64,000 nucleotides of DNA from Bacteroidales bacterium Bact_11 (GTDB taxonomy: Bacteria > Bacteroidota > Bacteroidia > Bacteroidales > UBA932), in NCBI GenBank assembly GCA_001603505.1, contig LUZC01000042.1, positions 1-64,000 of the forward strand, in the 5' to 3' direction. The notes under the pieces are model-generated. The model searched no databases and was not told the origin of the DNA. It saw nothing but the letters and a program-made list of their open reading frames with translations. Shown piece after piece: positions 36,072 through 45,281 of this stretch; within the stretch, counting starts at the first letter, position 1; the number at the start of each line of letters is the position of its first letter. A program made the translations under genes and the position numbers.

Positions 36072-37091
36072 TTATTCTTCGTAATGTTCGTATTTTGCGA
36101 TTTCAGCTTCGATTTTTGCGGCCAGACGGCTGGTCTCCATGCGGTAAGCCTGCTCGATGCATTTCTCTACGGCGACAGCCTTGCTGCTGCCGTGTCCCTT
36201 GACCACGACCTTCGATGTTCCGAGGAGCACGCTTCCTCCGTAGTTCTGGTAGTTCATGAATTCTTTTTCATCCATGAACATCCGTTTCATCAGCAATGCG
36301 CCCACTTTGTAAAGTGTACGGGAGTAGATGTCTTTCTTGAGTTTCTTCAACAGTTCGATGGCCGTGCCTTCCGTGGTCTTGACGAGCACATTGCCCGAAA
36401 AGCCGTCGGCAATCACCACATCGTAGGCGCCCGACAGCAGGTCGCGGCTCTCCATGTTGCCCACAAAATTGACCGACGAGGTCTCCTGCAGGAGTTTGTA
36501 CGCTTCGCGGCGGATGTCATCGCCCTTCTCGGCTTCCTTGCCCACGTTGAGCAGGGCGGTGCGGGGGCGGGCCACGCCGTACACGTTTTCAAGATAGAGA
36601 CTAGCCATGATGGCGAACTGACGCAGATGTGCCGGAGTGACTTCCACATTGGCGCCGCTGTCGCAGATGCCCACGATGCCGCCGGTCATGGAAGGCAGCA
36701 GCGGGCAGAAAGCAGGGCGGATAACGCCGGGGATGCGTCCGAGCCGTACGAGAGCGCCGGTCACCAGGGCGCCGGTCGATCCAGTCGATACCATGGCGGC
36801 GATGTCGTCTTCGTCGCGCAGCAGGATAATGGCCTTCATCATCGAGCTGTTGCGCTTGAGCCGGATTACATCGGTAGGTTTCTCGTCGCAGCCGATGACT
36901 TCGGGGGCGTGGACGATGTCGAGCCGTGACGCGTCGTACTCCTTTCCGGCGAGTTCGGCCTTGAGCAGCGCTTCATCTCCCGTGAGGATCACATGCAACT
37001 CGGGATTCTTCTGCAGTGCGGCAAGGGCGCCCTCTACGGGGGCCTGTGGCGAATGATCACCGCCGAAGCAGTCGATGAGGATCTTGATCAT
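36072..37091 (-). CDS. plsX: Phosphate acyltransferase PlsX
   Basis: IDCFGGDHSPQAPVEGALAAL; VIADGFSGNVLVKTTEG; GGSVLLGTSKVVVKGHGSS. Confidence 0.95.
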   Translation of the reverse strand: MIKILIDCFGGDHSPQAPVEGALAALQKNPELHVILTGDEALLKAELAGKEYDASRLDIVHAPEVIGCDEKPTDVIRLKRNSSMMKAIILLRDEDDIAAMVSTGSTGALVTGALVRLGRIPGVIRPAFCPLLPSMTGGIVGICDSGANVEVTPAHLRQFAIMASLYLENVYGVARPRTALLNVGKEAEKGDDIRREAYKLLQETSSVNFVGNMESRDLLSGAYDVVIADGFSGNVLVKTTEGTAIELLKKLKKDIYSRTLYKVGALLMKRMFMDEKEFMNYQNYGGSVLLGTSKVVVKGHGSSKAVAVEKCIEQAYRMETSRLAAKIEAEIAKYEHYEE

Positions 37092-38215
37092 GCCAGTTTC
37101 TTTACATACGCGCGGCGGCGCTTGGCCTGAACGGCCTGGAAGCGGCGCCACATGTTCTGGATAGCGTAGTTGTCTTCGAGATTGAGGTTGGTCTCGGCAT
37201 ATTCCACGTCAGTGTCCTGCAACATGTGCATGATGGCTGAAGTAAAGGCCGAAGAAACGCCCTTGTTGAGGTACTCCGGCTCTACCCCGATGAGGCAGAG
37301 GTCGATGATCTTCGGATGGCGGATGCAGCGCAGAAGCCGCCACAGCACGCGCGGTGTGAAACGGCCGCGGGTTCCTGCCAGCGCCGGGGCAAGGGCTGGA
37401 ATGGCGAAGCCGAAGCACACGATACGGTCGTTTTCATCGAGAACGACGGCTGCGTATTTGGGGTTGATGACGAGGCGAAAATTTTCGATCATCAGTTTTT
37501 TCATCCCTTCGGTGAAAGGGACTGTGCCGTAAAGGCTTTCGTACGACTTGTCGAGCAACCCGAAGATACCGTTGGCATAACGGTTGATAAAATCACGGGC
37601 GCCGGAGGATGGCCCGAAATGCAGCTTGTAGCGCCGGAAAATAAAGTCGGTGAGTTTGTCGATTTCTTCCGGATCTTCGTCGGGAGCGGGGCCGTAAAGC
37701 CGGGATTCCGTCCAATCGACTTCCTTGACGAATCCCAGCTGCTCGATGTGCTGCTGGTAATAGGCGGCGTTATACTGTTCCTCGAAGGTCTGCGGTTGGT
37801 CGAAACCCTCGATCAGCAGGCCCTCGCGCTCCAGGTCGGAAAAACTCAATGGCCCGCAGATGGTATCCATGCCTTTTTCGCGGCCCCATTGCTCGACGGC
37901 ATCAAACAGCGCTTTTGACACGGCCGGGTCGTCGATGGCGTCGAAGCGGTTGAATCGAACCCGCTTTTCTCCATTTTTCTCGTTGGCCGCCCGCTGGATA
38001 ATACCCTGGATGCGTCCGGCTATCCGGCCGTCCTTGTAGGCGTTCAGGCAGATCCAGTCGCAGCAGTCGCTATAAACGAATCCTGGCCGGAACATCTTCC
38101 GCTCATCGGAATACAGAGGCGGGATGAAGTAGGGATTGTCCGCATAGAGGTCGAGGGGAAAATTGAGGAATTCCCGTTGCTGGCGCCGAGATTTTACTTC
38201 TTTGATTTCAATCAT
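37088..38215 (-). CDS. GNAT-fold acyltransferase-like protein (YghO-like)
   Basis: EFLNFPLDLYADNPYFIPPLYSDERKMF; GPLSFSDLEREGLLIEGFDQPQTFEEQYNAAYYQQHIEQLGF. Start at 38215. Confidence 0.75.
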   Translation of the reverse strand: MIEIKEVKSRRQQREFLNFPLDLYADNPYFIPPLYSDERKMFRPGFVYSDCCDWICLNAYKDGRIAGRIQGIIQRAANEKNGEKRVRFNRFDAIDDPAVSKALFDAVEQWGREKGMDTICGPLSFSDLEREGLLIEGFDQPQTFEEQYNAAYYQQHIEQLGFVKEVDWTESRLYGPAPDEDPEEIDKLTDFIFRRYKLHFGPSSGARDFINRYANGIFGLLDKSYESLYGTVPFTEGMKKLMIENFRLVINPKYAAVVLDENDRIVCFGFAIPALAPALAGTRGRFTPRVLWRLLRCIRHPKIIDLCLIGVEPEYLNKGVSSAFTSAIMHMLQDTDVEYAETNLNLEDNYAIQNMWRRFQAVQAKRRRAYVKKLA

Positions 38216-38216
38216 A

Positions 38217-39086
38217 TTATCGGTGGATAGCGTGGAAGCAGACGCCGACGCCGTTGGGGCCGGAGTGGCTGCCTGCGGTTGGGTTGGTGATGACAAATTC
38301 GATATCGAGGTCGTCGCCGAAGCGTTCCTTGAGCGCATGGGCGAGCTCCTTGGCCAGCTCCGGCGCATCGGTGTGACCTACATAAAAACGGTGTCCCTTG
38401 ATGTCGTCGCCCAATTCGGCTACTTTGCCGAGTAAATGTTCCATCGCCTTGATGCGGCCTTTTTCTTTGCCGCACGACACCATTTTACCTTCGGCCGACA
38501 TATAAATGATGGGCCGGATGCCAATCAGCGTGCCCATGGTGGCGGCCAAGCCGCTCACGCGCCCGCTGCGCCGAAAGAACTTCAAGTCGTCGGCATAGAA
38601 GTACATGGCATAGTGATCCACTTCGGTCTTGGCCCATTCCAACACCTCGTCGAGACGCTTGCCGGAGAGCACAAGGTCGCCCACCGCGCGCACGATGGCA
38701 TAACTGATCGTGGTAATGCCCTTGGTGTCGATTTCTTCGAAACGGCGTTCAGGATACTTCGCCCGGAGCTCGGAAACGGCCTGGTCCATAGCATCGAAAG
38801 TGATGGTCATCGCACGGGAGAAGTGAACGTAGAGAATGTCGTTGCCAGCAGCCAATTCGGGTTCGAAATACTCGATGTAGCGCTCTTTTGAGATGGCGCT
38901 GGTGGTGGGTAGCACACCGCTGCGCAGCATGTCGTAGAAGGCATGTCCGTCAAATTCATCGAAATCTACGTAAGGGTAGACGGTCTTGGCATCAACGCTG
39001 TAGGGCATGCTGATGAGTTTGTAACCGTATTCCGCCGCGACTGCGGGCGTGATGTCGGTGTCGGTGTCAGTATAAAGTGTCAACAT
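38217..39086 (-). CDS. fakB: DegV-family fatty-acid-binding protein (FakB-like)
   Basis: LYTDTDTDITPAVAAEYG; PTTSAISKERYIEYFEPELAAGNDILYVHFS; FFRRSGRVSGLAATMGTLIGIRPII. Confidence 0.9.
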   Translation of the reverse strand: MLTLYTDTDTDITPAVAAEYGYKLISMPYSVDAKTVYPYVDFDEFDGHAFYDMLRSGVLPTTSAISKERYIEYFEPELAAGNDILYVHFSRAMTITFDAMDQAVSELRAKYPERRFEEIDTKGITTISYAIVRAVGDLVLSGKRLDEVLEWAKTEVDHYAMYFYADDLKFFRRSGRVSGLAATMGTLIGIRPIIYMSAEGKMVSCGKEKGRIKAMEHLLGKVAELGDDIKGHRFYVGHTDAPELAKELAHALKERFGDDLDIEFVITNPTAGSHSGPNGVGVCFHAIHR

Positions 39087-40678
39087 AGCAGTAGGATATA
39101 ATCGTAAACGGGTTGACCGCCTTCGATAAGGGTGGTCTCGGTGCGCGGATAGGTGGTGGAAAGGACATCGGCGATTTCCTGCGCTTCTGCGGCCGGTACG
39201 TCGGCGCCTGAGAAAAGGACGGCCAGGTCGTGGCTGCCGATATTGAGTTTCTGCGCCAGTTGAAGGATTGCCTGCCGGCGGTCGGCATCGCCGCAGAGGA
39301 TATCTTTGCCGCTCATTCCCAGATAGTCTCCGGTATGACCGGCCTGCGAGTCGCGAATGGCGCGCGACACCTGCCCGGTGACCGTGCCTTGGACGCCTTC
39401 GGTGAGTTCGGGAACGATGTCGTCGACCGTTTCGGAGGTATCGAGGCAAGCCAGGGCATAATACCCTTCGCCGAGGCTCCGGGTGGGGATGACCTCGATG
39501 CGGGCCTTGTCGTACATCGAAGCGGCCTGCCGGGCAGTAAGCAGGATGTTGCCGTTATTGGGGAAAACGAGGATACTTTCGGCACCGATACGGTCGAAAG
39601 CATCCAGGAAAGCCTGAACGGGCGGATTCATGGTTTGTCCGCCTTCGATCACTTCGTCGGCGCCCATGTCGCGGAAGGTCTGTTGCAGCCGGGCGCCGGC
39701 AGCGACCGTTACCACACCGAGTGCTTTTCCTTTCCGGTGGAAGCGTTCGTCCATGTGGTTTTCGTGGTGCTGCAGCGTCATATTCTCGATCTTGAGTGTC
39801 AGGAATTCTCCGTACTGCTGGCAGTGGTTGAGGATTTCTCCGGGCGTGTGCGTGTGGACATGGACACGGATGAGCGTTCCGTCGCGGAAAAACACCAGCG
39901 AATCGCCGTGGGCGGCGAGCCAGTCGGCAATCACCTTTTCATCGAAGGTATCGAGGTCAACCTTGCAGCGCTGGAGACGCAGCAGGAACTCGGTGCAGTA
40001 GCCGAATTTCAGCACGCTGTCTTCGGTGAAGGCGCTCAGGTCGACATGCTGTGCCGTTGGAGCGGTGCCTGTTTCGGGCAGTTCTTCCACTTCTCCTTGG
40101 AGGGCAGCGCGCATGCCTTCGGCTACGTAGAGCAGTCCGGCACCGCCGCTGTCCACCACACCGGCTTTCTTCAGTACGTCGAGCAACTCGGGCGTGTGCT
40201 GGAGCGAAAGGTCCATGGCGGAAATCAGAAGGTCGAAATATTCTTCAAAGCTGCGGCTCCCCGAGGCAGCTTCTACGCCTTCGCGGAAGACGGTCAGGAT
40301 GGTGCCTTCCACAGGCGTGGGTACGGCGTGATAGGATTCTTCAACGCCCGCCTTCATGGCTTTGTCGTAAGCCTTGATGTCGGCGGCCTTGCATCCGTCG
40401 AGTCCCTTCGCTATGCCGGCGAAGATGCGCGAAAGGATCACGCCTGAGTTGCCCCGGGCGCCCATCAGCATCCCGTCGGAGACGGAGCGGGCCGTTTCGG
40501 CGAGGGTGCTGCCGCTGGCGTGTGCGCCAGCCTCGATGGTCATATACATATTGTCGCCCGTGTCCCCGTCGGGGATGGGGAAGACGTTGAGGTCGTTGAT
40601 GGCTTTGCGGTGGGCGTTGAGGCGTGCAGCGCCGCTGCGGACCATGTTCAGATACAGGTTACCTTCCAGTAGTTCCAT
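39080..40678 (-). CDS. fakA: DAK2-domain fatty acid kinase (FakA-like)
   Basis: LNVFPIPDGDTGDNMYMTIEAG; GARGNSGVILSRIFAGIAKGL; VVDSGGAGL. Confidence 0.92.
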   Translation of the reverse strand: MELLEGNLYLNMVRSGAARLNAHRKAINDLNVFPIPDGDTGDNMYMTIEAGAHASGSTLAETARSVSDGMLMGARGNSGVILSRIFAGIAKGLDGCKAADIKAYDKAMKAGVEESYHAVPTPVEGTILTVFREGVEAASGSRSFEEYFDLLISAMDLSLQHTPELLDVLKKAGVVDSGGAGLLYVAEGMRAALQGEVEELPETGTAPTAQHVDLSAFTEDSVLKFGYCTEFLLRLQRCKVDLDTFDEKVIADWLAAHGDSLVFFRDGTLIRVHVHTHTPGEILNHCQQYGEFLTLKIENMTLQHHENHMDERFHRKGKALGVVTVAAGARLQQTFRDMGADEVIEGGQTMNPPVQAFLDAFDRIGAESILVFPNNGNILLTARQAASMYDKARIEVIPTRSLGEGYYALACLDTSETVDDIVPELTEGVQGTVTGQVSRAIRDSQAGHTGDYLGMSGKDILCGDADRRQAILQLAQKLNIGSHDLAVLFSGADVPAAEAQEIADVLSTTYPRTETTLIEGGQPVYDYILLLC

Positions 40679-43163
40679 GGGTATCGTCGAGTTTAAGACT
40701 CTTCCGGAACCATTTCCGGCCGAGCAGCTTGTGGAACACGAAAGGTTCTAGCGAGTAGGTCATCAGGATGGTGGAAAGCATGCCGATGAGCGTAATCTTA
40801 CCGGTTGAACTGATGGCGGGATGGGTTGCGAAGATCAGCGAAGTGACCACGATGATGAGGATCATCGCCGAGAAGAAGATGGCGACCTTGTGGTATTCCA
40901 GACGGTCCTTGCTGCCCGTACGCGCCTCCTGCAGCAGGCCTTCCATCACGAAGATGCTGTAGTCCACGCCGATGCCGAACACAAAGGTGGAAATCACGAT
41001 ATTGATCATGTTGAATTCCAGCCCGAACAGGGCCATCAGCCCTTGCAGGACATACCACGACAGGAACATCGGGAAGAAAGCGATAAGCGCTACCCATACG
41101 TTGCGGAAAGCCACCAGCAGCACCAGCAGCACGAACAGCGAGGAAATCCAGAGCGTGATGTTGAAGTCGTCGTGAATAATCTCCACCAGGTCTCGGCAAT
41201 AGTAGAACGGTTCCAGCACCAGGGCATGGGGTCCGTCGGTCAGCCCCTCGATCACCTTATCCATGTCTTCCTGAGCAAAGGAAACCGACGTAAAGATCAT
41301 CTTGCGGCCGCTCGCCTGCTCTTCAACATAGTTGGATAGCAATTCCGGAGGAATGATGCCTTCGTCAATCAGCGAACCGGGTTCGTAGTCGGCTTCCACA
41401 AGCGAGAAGAACGGCGCAAAGAGGGCTGGATCGAGGTGGTTCCGTCGGGCGGCTTTTTCCAGCGTCCGGCGTGCGGCTGCTTCCCGCTGCGGTGTCCAGA
41501 ATTCTTTCCAGGCCCGGATGCGTTCCTCCTGATCGCGGGTGGTCTGCAGCAGCAGGGGAACCAGCGAATTGTACCCTTTCACCAGGCCGGTTGCGTGGAG
41601 GGCTTCCAGGCGGTTTTGCAGCAGTTTGTTGTATTCGAGTGCCTGGTCGAGGTCGTTGTCCCAGGCGGCGAAATAGAGATCCATGTAGCCGCTCTGGTTT
41701 TTCTCATTGTACAGGTTCTGGCTTTCGATCTGCTCGGGATAGTCGAAGTCGAGATTACGCAGGTCGCTGTCGAATTTCACACGCGGGCTCATGATTACAC
41801 CGACGACGATAATGACAAGCATGACGCCGAGGATCAGCCAGTTCCGGTCCCAGGGGAGGTTGTTGATGCGATCGATCAGCGGGAAACCGCGGTCTTCCTT
41901 GCGCCCGACGTGCTCTGGTTTGAGAAAATGCGGCAAAAACACCAGAACATAAAAGGTGCTGCCAACCAGAACAAATGTGGCGAACAGGCCGAAGTCCCGC
42001 AGCAGGTCACTTTCCGTGAACAACAGTGCCAGGAAGGCGCCCACGGTGGTCAGGCAGCCCAGAAACACGGGCGTCGCTTCTTCACGCAACGTCTGTTCGG
42101 CATTCCCCACATAATAGAAATGGATGAGGATGTGCAGGCAGTAGCTCAGTGCTACGCCGAGTACGACGGCTCCTACGCCCAGCGCCATGATCGACATAGA
42201 TCCCTTGACCCAGTAGAGACCTGCCAGCGCGAACACGGTGCCGTAGATTACGGGAGACAGCAGATGCCCCAGAAATGCGGGTTTCCGGAAGCAGATCAAC
42301 AGGAGGATGGCAATGATCAGGAGCGAGATGCCGACCGACTTGGCCAGGTCCTTCTTGATGGTGCGGGAATTGGAAACGGCGCCCAGCGGTGCCCCGTGAA
42401 TGAGGATGCGGGCGTCGGGATGCTCGGCTTCAAAGCGCTCCTGCTCCTGCTTGAGGATGCGGTAGAAGCGAATGGAATTGTAGGAGTCGGTCTGAGAGAA
42501 GCGCGGCGTGAGGAATGCCAGTGCCACCGTTTTATCGGGGCAGAAGAAATGGCCGTCCTCTACCGTGAAATTGCTGATCTGGAGGCCGTCGCCCCCAAGG
42601 TATTTGTCGAGGAACACCCCCCGCAGATTGAAGGGGTCGGTGCACACCATCTGGGTAATGTCACCGGTCATATCCTCTTCGATGAGGGCGACGTTCCGTT
42701 CCATCTGCGCTTCTACGGCATCGGGTTCCAGTGCAGCTGCGAAGGCGGCATAACAAGACGTGTCGATAAAGGTGGGAAGGTGTTCGAAACCATAGTCCAT
42801 CGCACCGAGCGCCGTTTCTATGTCGAGGGAACTGAGGATGCCCACGATGAACCGGCCTGCCGTATCACGGGCGCGGAGGGCGTCGGTGAATGTATCCACA
42901 TAGTCGCCCATGGTCCAGGTGTCGAGCGCCTGGTCGGGGTCGGCAGCCGTGATCTGGATGAAAATCTTGTCTTTGAGGCCGATATCGCTGAAGGCAAGCT
43001 CCGTGTCGAGGCTGGAACGGGGCATCAACTTGATGATGTCTTCCTCATACCGGAGTTTGAGGCCGAAAAAGATAAACAGCGCGCTGGTCAGAGCCAGAAA
43101 AAGATACAGGAGAGCCTTGTGACGGCAGAAAAAGTGGTATATCGGGAGAAATATACGATGCAT
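40659..43163 (-). CDS. MMPL/RND-family lipid exporter
   Basis: 834 aa, two RND/MMPL repeats each with a large soluble loop and TM bundle (TFVFGIGVDYSIFVMEGL). Confidence 0.88.
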   Translation of the reverse strand: MHRIFLPIYHFFCRHKALLYLFLALTSALFIFFGLKLRYEEDIIKLMPRSSLDTELAFSDIGLKDKIFIQITAADPDQALDTWTMGDYVDTFTDALRARDTAGRFIVGILSSLDIETALGAMDYGFEHLPTFIDTSCYAAFAAALEPDAVEAQMERNVALIEEDMTGDITQMVCTDPFNLRGVFLDKYLGGDGLQISNFTVEDGHFFCPDKTVALAFLTPRFSQTDSYNSIRFYRILKQEQERFEAEHPDARILIHGAPLGAVSNSRTIKKDLAKSVGISLLIIAILLLICFRKPAFLGHLLSPVIYGTVFALAGLYWVKGSMSIMALGVGAVVLGVALSYCLHILIHFYYVGNAEQTLREEATPVFLGCLTTVGAFLALLFTESDLLRDFGLFATFVLVGSTFYVLVFLPHFLKPEHVGRKEDRGFPLIDRINNLPWDRNWLILGVMLVIIVVGVIMSPRVKFDSDLRNLDFDYPEQIESQNLYNEKNQSGYMDLYFAAWDNDLDQALEYNKLLQNRLEALHATGLVKGYNSLVPLLLQTTRDQEERIRAWKEFWTPQREAAARRTLEKAARRNHLDPALFAPFFSLVEADYEPGSLIDEGIIPPELLSNYVEEQASGRKMIFTSVSFAQEDMDKVIEGLTDGPHALVLEPFYYCRDLVEIIHDDFNITLWISSLFVLLVLLVAFRNVWVALIAFFPMFLSWYVLQGLMALFGLEFNMINIVISTFVFGIGVDYSIFVMEGLLQEARTGSKDRLEYHKVAIFFSAMILIIVVTSLIFATHPAISSTGKITLIGMLSTILMTYSLEPFVFHKLLGRKWFRKSLKLDDTHGTTGR

Positions 43164-43234
43164 CAGTATGCTTTAACACAAATAAATAAAGATGCAAATA
43201 TAGCATTTTTTCGCACATTTATTCGCATTAGCAG

Positions 43235-43266
43235 CATAAAAGAAGGCTCCCGACAGGGAGCCTTCT
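43235..43266 (-). terminator. Rho-independent terminator downstream of the 43295-43990 gene
   Basis: GAAGGCTCCCgacaGGGAGCCTTC with a T-run on the minus strand. Confidence 0.75.
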
Positions 43267-43294
43267 TCATTCTGGTTGTATGGCGAAAGAGGGA

Positions 43295-43990
43295 TTATGC
43301 TTCGGTATCCACTTCTTTCACCACTTCTTCGATGATGGTCTCGACAACCGGTTCTTCCTCTTCTTCTTTCTTGCAGCAGTGGCCACGCTTTTTGGCAAGG
43401 ATGGTGTCGGCTTTCTTGGAGAAGAAATCGTACATCACGCCTTCAACGGCAATGACGATGGCCATGCAGACAATCATTGCGATTGCAGAGAAAACGCCTC
43501 CCACCTTCGGAATGCATCCCAGGATACCGCAGATGAGGCCGATCAAGAACCAGCAGATGAGGCCGACGAAGAAAATCCGCCATTTGTTACCGTAGGTGGA
43601 ATCCCAACTCAACTGGATGGCCTTCAGCGGGGACACCTTCTTGTCGATGTAGAAGTAAATGGCGAAGCTCCATGCGATGCCCACGACGATGGCCGGAATG
43701 AACATGAAGAACATGGCTATGATGGTGCCGATGTAGACCAGGCCCATCAGCAGGAAGAAGCCGCTGATATTCTGATAGTTTTCTTTGTCAAAAATCGAGG
43801 TCGGATTGATGGTCTCGCCACGGCCGATGCCGATGATGGCTTTGTAGAGGCCGATGGTGGTGCCTACGTTGATCCAGGGAATCCACACGGTGACCACATA
43901 GAGGATGATCATCAGCAGGAGGGGAAGGAAGTTCTTCAGGCCATACTGGACGCCGTCCTTGATGGTCTGCTTGATGTCGAGTTTTTCCAT
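43295..43990 (-). CDS. Multi-pass membrane protein of unknown function with acidic C-tail
   Basis: Several hydrophobic segments; tail KRGHCCKKEEEEEPVVETIIEEVVKEVDTEA. Confidence 0.75.
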   Translation of the reverse strand: MEKLDIKQTIKDGVQYGLKNFLPLLLMIILYVVTVWIPWINVGTTIGLYKAIIGIGRGETINPTSIFDKENYQNISGFFLLMGLVYIGTIIAMFFMFIPAIVVGIAWSFAIYFYIDKKVSPLKAIQLSWDSTYGNKWRIFFVGLICWFLIGLICGILGCIPKVGGVFSAIAMIVCMAIVIAVEGVMYDFFSKKADTILAKKRGHCCKKEEEEEPVVETIIEEVVKEVDTEA

Positions 43991-44061
43991 AGTACTATGA
44001 TTTGGTTATTGTATATCCGGTCTGACTTGTAAATATAAGCAAAAAATCCGGAAAAACCAAA

Positions 44062-45171
44062 TCAGTCGACTAGAACACGCTTCACCCGTTTCGGGATCGA
44101 GGTAAAGATTTCGTAGGGAATCGTGTCGAGGATCCGGGCCAGGTCGGCGGCGGTGGGGTTGTCGCCGAAGATCGTCACGATGTCGCCTTCCTGGCAGTCA
44201 ATGCCGGTGACATCGATCATGCACATATCCATGCAGATATTGCCGAGGGTAGGCGCGAGCTTGCCGTTGACCTCGAAACAGGCGCGGCCACAACCCAGGT
44301 GGCGGTTGATACCGTCGGCGTAGCCTACGCAGAGCGTAGCGCTGCGCGTCACGCCGGGGCCAAGCTTGCCATGGCGACCATAGCCCACAGTCCCGTCTTC
44401 GGGATGGAGGTCCTTGATCTGCAGGATGGGGCAGCGGTAGAATGCAGTCGGCTTGAGGTCTTCCGAGCCTGCTGCGCTGATGCCGTAGATGCCGATGCCC
44501 AGGCGCACCATGTCGTACTGGTGTTCGGTGAAGCGCTCGATGCCGGCGGAGTTGAGGACATGGCGGAGCGGCCTGTAGGGCAGGGCTTCCATGATTTGCG
44601 TACTCAGTTTTTCATAAAGGGCGATTTGTCCGCGCGTGAAGGCATCGTGCTGCGCCTCGTCGGATGCAGCGAGGTGGGTATACAGGCCTTCGATGTGGAT
44701 TTCGGGACTTACTTTCAGGAAATCGAGCAGGTCGGGGACTTCGCGTTCCATGAAGCCGAGGCGGTGCATGCCTGTATCGATGTTGACGTGTACAGGGTAG
44801 TCGGTGCGTCCGGCTTTTCTCAATTCATCACGGAGCCGGATCAGGGCGGGCAGGTCGGGAATACCCGGCATCAGGTCATATCGGATAATCTCCGGGTAGT
44901 CTTCCACACCGGTCGTCAGCACAAGGATTGGGAGATCGATGCCCGCTTTCCGGAGCTCCACGCCTTCGCCGGGCAGGGCGACGCCCAGGTAGGCGGCTCC
45001 AAGCTTCTCCATCTGCCGGGCGAACGGTACGGCGCCGTGGCCATAGCCGTTGGCTTTGACCAGAATGAGCATTTTGGTCTCAGGTTTGAGGAGCGACCGG
45101 AAGTAATGGTAATTGCTGGCGATTCCGCTGCGGCTGAGTTCCAGCCTTGCCAGAGGGGTATTGGTATTCAT
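44062..45171 (-). CDS. alr: Alanine racemase
   Basis: ILVKANGYGHGAVPFA PLP-Lys motif; VNIDTGMHRLGF; TLGNICMDMCMIDVT. Start at 45171. Confidence 0.95.
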   Translation of the reverse strand: MNTNTPLARLELSRSGIASNYHYFRSLLKPETKMLILVKANGYGHGAVPFARQMEKLGAAYLGVALPGEGVELRKAGIDLPILVLTTGVEDYPEIIRYDLMPGIPDLPALIRLRDELRKAGRTDYPVHVNIDTGMHRLGFMEREVPDLLDFLKVSPEIHIEGLYTHLAASDEAQHDAFTRGQIALYEKLSTQIMEALPYRPLRHVLNSAGIERFTEHQYDMVRLGIGIYGISAAGSEDLKPTAFYRCPILQIKDLHPEDGTVGYGRHGKLGPGVTRSATLCVGYADGINRHLGCGRACFEVNGKLAPTLGNICMDMCMIDVTGIDCQEGDIVTIFGDNPTAADLARILDTIPYEIFTSIPKRVKRVLVD

Positions 45172-45281
45172 CTTTTCCTGCAGATTGATGCGCAAAAATA
45201 CGGAATCGACGGTAAAGTTATTCTCCAATTTTTGGTGATTTCCGAAAAAATGCGTAATTATGTAGTTTGAAAAAGTGTGAC

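Noticed and set aside
34485-43163. Aryl polyene/flexirubin biosynthetic cluster (LolA + ACP + MMPL)
   Set aside because: Such clusters need ketosynthases, dehydratases and ammonia-lyase or acyltransferase genes; none is present here, and fakAB/plsX explain the context better.
41436-43595. 719-aa plus-strand ORF
   Set aside because: Antisense to the MMPL gene and runs into the next gene; no signal or domain evidence.
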